DNA from: Dysgonamonadaceae bacterium
GTDB lineage: Bacteria; Bacteroidota; Bacteroidia; Bacteroidales; Azobacteroidaceae
Direction of reading: 5' to 3'
Assembly (NCBI GenBank): GCA_031276105.1
Contig: JAISNS010000195.1
Span: 1-11,275, forward strand
DNA: 11,275 nucleotides
The notes beneath the pieces were generated by a model. It saw only the letters and a program-made list of their open reading frames with translations, made no database searches and was not told where the DNA came from. The translations under genes and the position numbers were made by a program. Below are positions 7,107 through 11,275 of this stretch, one piece after another. Numbering within the stretch: position 1 is the first letter of the stretch; every line of letters begins with the position of its first letter.

Positions 7107-7129
7107 GATTTTAATGACAAATTAAAATC
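7107..7129. promoter_or_regulatory. Perfect AT-rich inverted repeat at the predicted transcript start
   Basis: GATTTTAAT (7107-7115) and ATTAAAATC (7121-7129) are perfect 9-bp inverted arms around GACAA. The repeat begins at the predicted start point of the promoter at 7094-7101. It could be an operator for a dimeric repressor or form a hairpin at the very 5' end of the mRNA. The rest of the leader (7130-7242) holds a short GC-rich patch near 7151-7166 and then AT-rich sequence up to the ATG, with no recognisable riboswitch. Confidence 0.5.
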
Positions 7130-7242
7130 AAAAAAGCAACCAAATACCTTTTGCCGTCCGCGCGGGATTGCAATTTTTTGAATATGGGATAAATAATCAA
7201 AACAAGTGTTATATAGTATTTATTTTAAAACTTTAATTTTTT

Positions 7243-10200
7243 ATGAAAAAGAATTTATTTTTATTTGTATTTGTGTGGTTGACTGCTTGGGGTTATTCTC
7301 AGTCAAGAGAAGGAACCCGTTATGATGATGGTACAAATAGCATCCTGATTAAAGACACTGTCAGCGAATCCGAGAACTCCCTGTTTTATTACAACGGCTC
7401 TGTTTATACGTCCATCTGGACGGAAAGCGCCGGATTATTGCATGTTTATACGCCTTCGGGAACGGAACTGGTTCCGGCCGGAACGGTAATGATAAGCAAC
7501 ATGCCCGACAATCCGGGAGCCAATTTCTACGGCTTTGCCTCCGACGGCACGTTCATTTACGCCGTCAATCAGAGCGCATCTATTTTCGTTATCGACCCAA
7601 CGACCATGAGCCTGCAACGAACCATCGAAACAACTATTTATCCCGAAATAGTTGGTCCGGTTACGATTGCTTACGACGCGGCGCAGGATGGCTTCTGGTG
7701 TTCTTATCTGAATCGACGGGAAGCAAATTTCATCCGAAAAGACGGAAACGCAACGACGAAAGTTTTGAAAGGCCCTTTTCACGTCGTTATGGGTTTGGCT
7801 TATGACGATACGTCCGACGGCGGGCCTTATCTCTGGGCTTCGACCGGCAACAAACCGGTTCACAATTATGCTAAAATCGGCCGCTGGAATCTCTATACCG
7901 GCGAATATACCGAAGAAATAAAAAATGTGCCTTACATTATGGGCGTTCCGACGGGCGGCAATTACATGGGAGCGATTTATCTGACACAGGATATTCGGAA
8001 CGGAAAACAGGTGTTGCTGGGCGTTTTGCCGTCGCAAACCACCCTGTTCGGATACGATTTGGATAACACATTCCCCGTTCAATCGCCGGACAAAGTCGGC
8101 GGATTTTCCTGTATTTCGGGAGCTTCTGGCGCGCTCAACGCCGGTTTAAGCTGGAAAAATCCGGCGCGAAAACTGAACGGAACGGCCTTAAGCCAATTAG
8201 ACAGTGTTCATATTTATCGCAACAACCGGTTAGTCCACACCCTTTCCACCCCGACTGCGGGAGCGGAAGCGGGCTGGACGGACAACACGCTGGTTTCGCC
8301 CGGTATTTACAACTACAAAATCACGGCGGAAAATGAGGCAGGCGAAGGCGTCGCCACCGTTCGCACCGTTTTCGCCGGATTGGACGTTCCGGCCGCGGTG
8401 GACGATCTGTCTGTAACCAAAGTAAATAAAAACGGACGGATAAGCTGGTCGGCGCCCACCGAAGGAGCCAACAAGGGCTGGATAAGTCCGATCGATTTGA
8501 CCTACAAAGTCGTCCGCAAGCCCGACAACGCAGTTATCGCCGACAATCTGACGGCCACGCATTGCATCGACAGTACGGCTGTTTTCTTAAACATGTATTC
8601 TTATACGGTAACGGCGAAAAATGAAAGCGGAGAAGGCCTGCCCGCTACTTCCGCCACCGTTTCACTGGGAAGTTCGGTCGCCATTCCCTGGCAGGAAACG
8701 TTCGCTACGCCGGAAACCCTTCCCCTGTGGACGATTATTAATGCAAACAAAGACGAAACGTCTTGGATATACAATCCTTACAACGGCGGCGGTTCCATGC
8801 AGTGCGTTTCTTCCGGCGCGCAGGACGACTGGTTGATTTCTCCGTCCGTCCGGTTGGAAAGCGGAAAAAAATACCGCTTGCAGTGGTCAACCGCTTCGAT
8901 CAACGACACGCCGGTGCATTACGAAGTGACCATGGGGACAGATACAACGGTGGCAAGTCAGACCACCGCCCTGGCTTCGGGCAACGTAAACTCCTCCTCC
9001 TTTGTCCCGGAAACGAAAGAAATAACCGTTTCTACAACCGGAGTCTATCATTTCGCATGGCGCAGCCTCAACAGCGCGACGGAAGAAATCAAAGGCATAA
9101 CCATCGACGCCATTTCGATCGAATCGGTCATTAACGACGACCTGTCGGCAACCGGCATTTCCGGCGCCGGCGAATTGTTTGGAAACGCACAAGGCGCTTT
9201 CACCGTCAGGGTAAAAAATAAAGGCGTTAATGCGGAAAATTCATTCTCCGTTGACTTGCTGGTTTACAAGGGAAATACCTACATAGACAAACAAACGCTT
9301 ACCGCTCAGGAAGCATTAAATCCGAACGGAGAAAAAGATTTTGTTTTCCGCTATGCGTTTTCGGAAGCGGGCGATTTCACGTTGAAAGGAGCAGTAACCA
9401 TGACCGGAGGAAGGGATGAAAATGCCGCCAACGACACAACCGCCGCTCATTCCGTCAAAGTCTATCCGGTCGGAATCAGCAAAGTGTATATCGGCGATCC
9501 GGCTTCGGAAGAATACACCCAGCTTTCGCCCGTCAACTGCTATTACGAACATCATGCGTCGCAATCGTTTTATTATGAAGAAGAAATAAATAAAAACGGA
9601 CTTATCACGGCCATCGAATACTATTATTCATTCCAACCGGGACATCCGGTTTATGACAAGCCCGTTCAAATTTACATGGCGGTTACTCAGGAAGACGACT
9701 TGCGGGAAGGCTGGGTCAAAGAGGATATGTATCTCGTTTATGACGGCCTCATTCAGTTGCCCGACAATCAGAAAAGCGTGACCATTCCTTTGCAGCAGCC
9801 GTTCGTTTATTCCGGCGGAAACCTGGTCATTCATACACAGGGAAATGATACGAAAGTATATCATCCGTTCAATCAATTTCAAGAAACAAAATCCGACCGG
9901 ATGCGCCGGCGCGTTTTTGCCGATCACTTCCATCCGTTCACTTTCACCCAAACCGGGCGCACGCAAGCCAAAGTCACCAATACCTCGTTGCTGATAGACG
10001 AAAAAGGCGGTTCGCTGAGCGGAACGGTTACGGACAACAATCAACAGCCGGTAGAAAATGCGAGCGTCGTCGTCGAAGGCAAACCATGGAAAACCACGAC
10101 GGACGCCGCCGGAAAATTCCGCTTTGAGTTCTTTCCGGCTACGACGTCTTACACGCTCAAAGTATCCAAACCCGGTTACGGCCTGCAAACCCACGCAGAC

Positions 10201-11271
10201 GTCATGCCGGCGAACGATTACGTAAACAATTGCGTTTTAACGGCCTGCACTTCCCAACCGGTGAAAAACCTTGTGAAAACGCTTCACACGCCGGAAAAAT
10301 ACATGGTACAGCTGACTTGGGAAGCGCCCGACGGTATTTCGTCCGACCATTACGTAACGGCTTATCATGTATCTGTCAATCACCTCTTGAAAGCCACTGT
10401 ACCGGCCGGCACGCTTTTCTATCGGGAATCCGTTCCTTTCGGCGCTTCGGTTTACGCCGTTTCCGCCGTCTGGAACAATGGCTGCGAATCGGCGGCGCTG
10501 TCCGAAAATGTTGAAATGACTCCCACCGTGATTACGGAATATCCGTTCGTCGAAGGATTTGAATCCGGCAAAATCCCCGAATCGTGGGAAGAAAATCATC
10601 TCGAAAACGATTTGAGCTGGGAAGTTATTTCGAAAAGATCGTACAACGACAAAACGTTTACCGCTCATTCGGGAACCTATTTTGCTTCGATCAGCGATAA
10701 CGATCATTACTTCACGACCACCCGTTTGGTAACGCCCATGCTGGATATCAGTTCGCTGTCGCAGCCCGCTTTGAGTTTCTGGCACGTTCAAGCGGTTTGG
10801 GGTTTTGACCGCGACAGTTTAGCCGTTTATTACCGGACGGAACCGCAAGGGAAATGGAAAAAGTTAGCGGAATACGGCGACGACATCGAAGCGTGGAAAA
10901 AGGAAATCCTTCCATTGCCGGAAGCAAGCCGGACTTACCAAATCGGATTTGAAGGCATTTCGCTTTTTGGTTACGGCGTCATGCTGGACGACGTCAGGGT
11001 ATCGGAGAAAGAGACCGCGATTGTAAATCCGGACATCGAGGCCAGCATCAGCGTTTATCCGAATCCCGTTCTGACCGACGTCACCGTTTCCGGAGAAAAC
11101 CTGAAACGAATCGAGATTTACAACATATTCGGCAAGTTACTGGATAACATTGTATTGAACGGAAAAGAAAAGACCATCAACATGCAGTCTTACGCAGCCG
11201 GCATGTATGTGCTGAAAATCTTTGTTTCGGAAAACCAATTTGTCGGTAAGCGGATAGTCGTTTCGCGATAA
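7243..11271 (+). CDS. Large modular secreted protein with T9SS C-terminal sorting domain
   Basis: A complete 1342-aa extracellular or surface-attached protein. Residues 1-20 are a signal peptide (MKKNLFLFVFVWLTAWGYSQ). About 21-285 is a beta-rich region with WxS and YxxD patterns that looks like a propeller (inference). Two fibronectin-III-like modules follow (about 286-379 and 380-475). Next are a choice-of-anchor-J / cleaved-adhesin-type jelly roll (480-628, PWQETF to IDAISIES), a CARDB-like module (631-743) and a beta module common in such proteins (744-922, with PFVYSGGNLVIH). Then come a carboxypeptidase-regulatory-like domain (924-1002, SLSGTVTDNNQQPVENASV), another FnIII-like module (1005-1095) and a second anchor-J domain (1100-1257, FVEGFESGKIPESW to MLDDVRV). 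A type A sorting domain closes it (1263-1342, with VYPNP 1271-1275 and GMYVLKI). No protease or glycosidase active site is visible, so adhesion or binding is the best guess. It has its own candidate promoter and probably forms a single-gene unit. Confidence 0.9.
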   Translation: MKKNLFLFVFVWLTAWGYSQSREGTRYDDGTNSILIKDTVSESENSLFYYNGSVYTSIWTESAGLLHVYTPSGTELVPAGTVMISNMPDNPGANFYGFASDGTFIYAVNQSASIFVIDPTTMSLQRTIETTIYPEIVGPVTIAYDAAQDGFWCSYLNRREANFIRKDGNATTKVLKGPFHVVMGLAYDDTSDGGPYLWASTGNKPVHNYAKIGRWNLYTGEYTEEIKNVPYIMGVPTGGNYMGAIYLTQDIRNGKQVLLGVLPSQTTLFGYDLDNTFPVQSPDKVGGFSCISGASGALNAGLSWKNPARKLNGTALSQLDSVHIYRNNRLVHTLSTPTAGAEAGWTDNTLVSPGIYNYKITAENEAGEGVATVRTVFAGLDVPAAVDDLSVTKVNKNGRISWSAPTEGANKGWISPIDLTYKVVRKPDNAVIADNLTATHCIDSTAVFLNMYSYTVTAKNESGEGLPATSATVSLGSSVAIPWQETFATPETLPLWTIINANKDETSWIYNPYNGGGSMQCVSSGAQDDWLISPSVRLESGKKYRLQWSTASINDTPVHYEVTMGTDTTVASQTTALASGNVNSSSFVPETKEITVSTTGVYHFAWRSLNSATEEIKGITIDAISIESVINDDLSATGISGAGELFGNAQGAFTVRVKNKGVNAENSFSVDLLVYKGNTYIDKQTLTAQEALNPNGEKDFVFRYAFSEAGDFTLKGAVTMTGGRDENAANDTTAAHSVKVYPVGISKVYIGDPASEEYTQLSPVNCYYEHHASQSFYYEEEINKNGLITAIEYYYSFQPGHPVYDKPVQIYMAVTQEDDLREGWVKEDMYLVYDGLIQLPDNQKSVTIPLQQPFVYSGGNLVIHTQGNDTKVYHPFNQFQETKSDRMRRRVFADHFHPFTFTQTGRTQAKVTNTSLLIDEKGGSLSGTVTDNNQQPVENASVVVEGKPWKTTTDAAGKFRFEFFPATTSYTLKVSKPGYGLQTHADVMPANDYVNNCVLTACTSQPVKNLVKTLHTPEKYMVQLTWEAPDGISSDHYVTAYHVSVNHLLKATVPAGTLFYRESVPFGASVYAVSAVWNNGCESAALSENVEMTPTVITEYPFVEGFESGKIPESWEENHLENDLSWEVISKRSYNDKTFTAHSGTYFASISDNDHYFTTTRLVTPMLDISSLSQPALSFWHVQAVWGFDRDSLAVYYRTEPQGKWKKLAEYGDDIEAWKKEILPLPEASRTYQIGFEGISLFGYGVMLDDVRVSEKETAIVNPDIEASISVYPNPVLTDVTVSGENLKRIEIYNIFGKLLDNIVLNGKEKTINMQSYAAGMYVLKIFVSENQFVGKRIVVSR

Positions 11272-11275
11272 TTGC

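Noticed and set aside
7151..7180. GC-rich palindrome CCGCGCGG followed by Ts in the cargo gene leader, as an attenuator
   Set aside because: The palindrome has no loop and cannot form a proper hairpin, and no leader peptide or alternative stem is apparent.
7211..7242. Second promoter close to the cargo gene start (TAGTATTTA region)
   Set aside because: It departs from TAnnTTTG in its final base and spacing from the TTTG at 7177-7180 does not fit; AT-richness before the start codon is normal in this phylum.
7435..8082. 215-codon minus-strand open frame inside the T9SS cargo gene
   Set aside because: Antisense to a continuous multi-domain protein; the Arg/Gly/Val-rich composition is typical of a shadow frame. 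The same applies to minus-strand frames at 9628-10194 and 10237-10791.

Overview
The window looks like chromosomal DNA from a Bacteroidota bacterium, most probably of the order Bacteroidales. Four things point there: a two-subunit 2-oxoglutarate:ferredoxin oxidoreductase, the gene order coaBC - DUF4835 - recN, a cell-surface protein with a type IX secretion system (T9SS) C-terminal sorting domain, and promoter boxes of the Bacteroidota type (TAnnTTTG) instead of -10/-35 sigma70 boxes. Genus cannot be fixed from the sequence alone.

Layout. Bases 1-46 are the first 15 codons of a leftward gene that runs off the window. Bases 47-226 are a divergent intergenic region with promoter-like boxes facing both ways. 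Then come five rightward genes in close order: korA (227-2080), korB (2113-3132), coaBC (3129-4346, overlapping the korB stop by 4 nt), a DUF4835 protein (4461-5357) and recN (5363-7021). A 221-nt gap follows, with a possible weak terminator, a good -7 box and a perfect AT-rich inverted repeat. The last gene (7243-11271) encodes a 1342-aa modular secreted protein and ends four bases before the window does.

How the genes fit together. KorAB oxidatively decarboxylates 2-oxoglutarate to succinyl-CoA using ferredoxin, or runs in reverse. CoaBC makes 4'-phosphopantetheine for coenzyme A, and its start is fused to the korB stop, so CoA supply and a CoA-consuming enzyme are probably co-expressed. 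DUF4835 is an exported protein linked in some annotations to the T9SS, and the terminal gene is a T9SS cargo; RecN is the SMC-like DNA repair ATPase. The neighbourhood is mainly housekeeping.

I found no CRISPR array, transposase, tRNA, rRNA or defence system. The most interesting details are: (i) CoaBC has Asp and Ser at positions 125 and 158, where the E. coli decarboxylase has its catalytic Asn and Cys; (ii) an A10 run sits exactly at the CoaC/CoaB domain junction; (iii) a heptanucleotide tandem repeat spans the korA stop and korB start; (iv) a REP/MITE-like inverted repeat pair provides the coaBC stop codon; (v) the large T9SS cargo has an unrecognised propeller-like N-terminal region.
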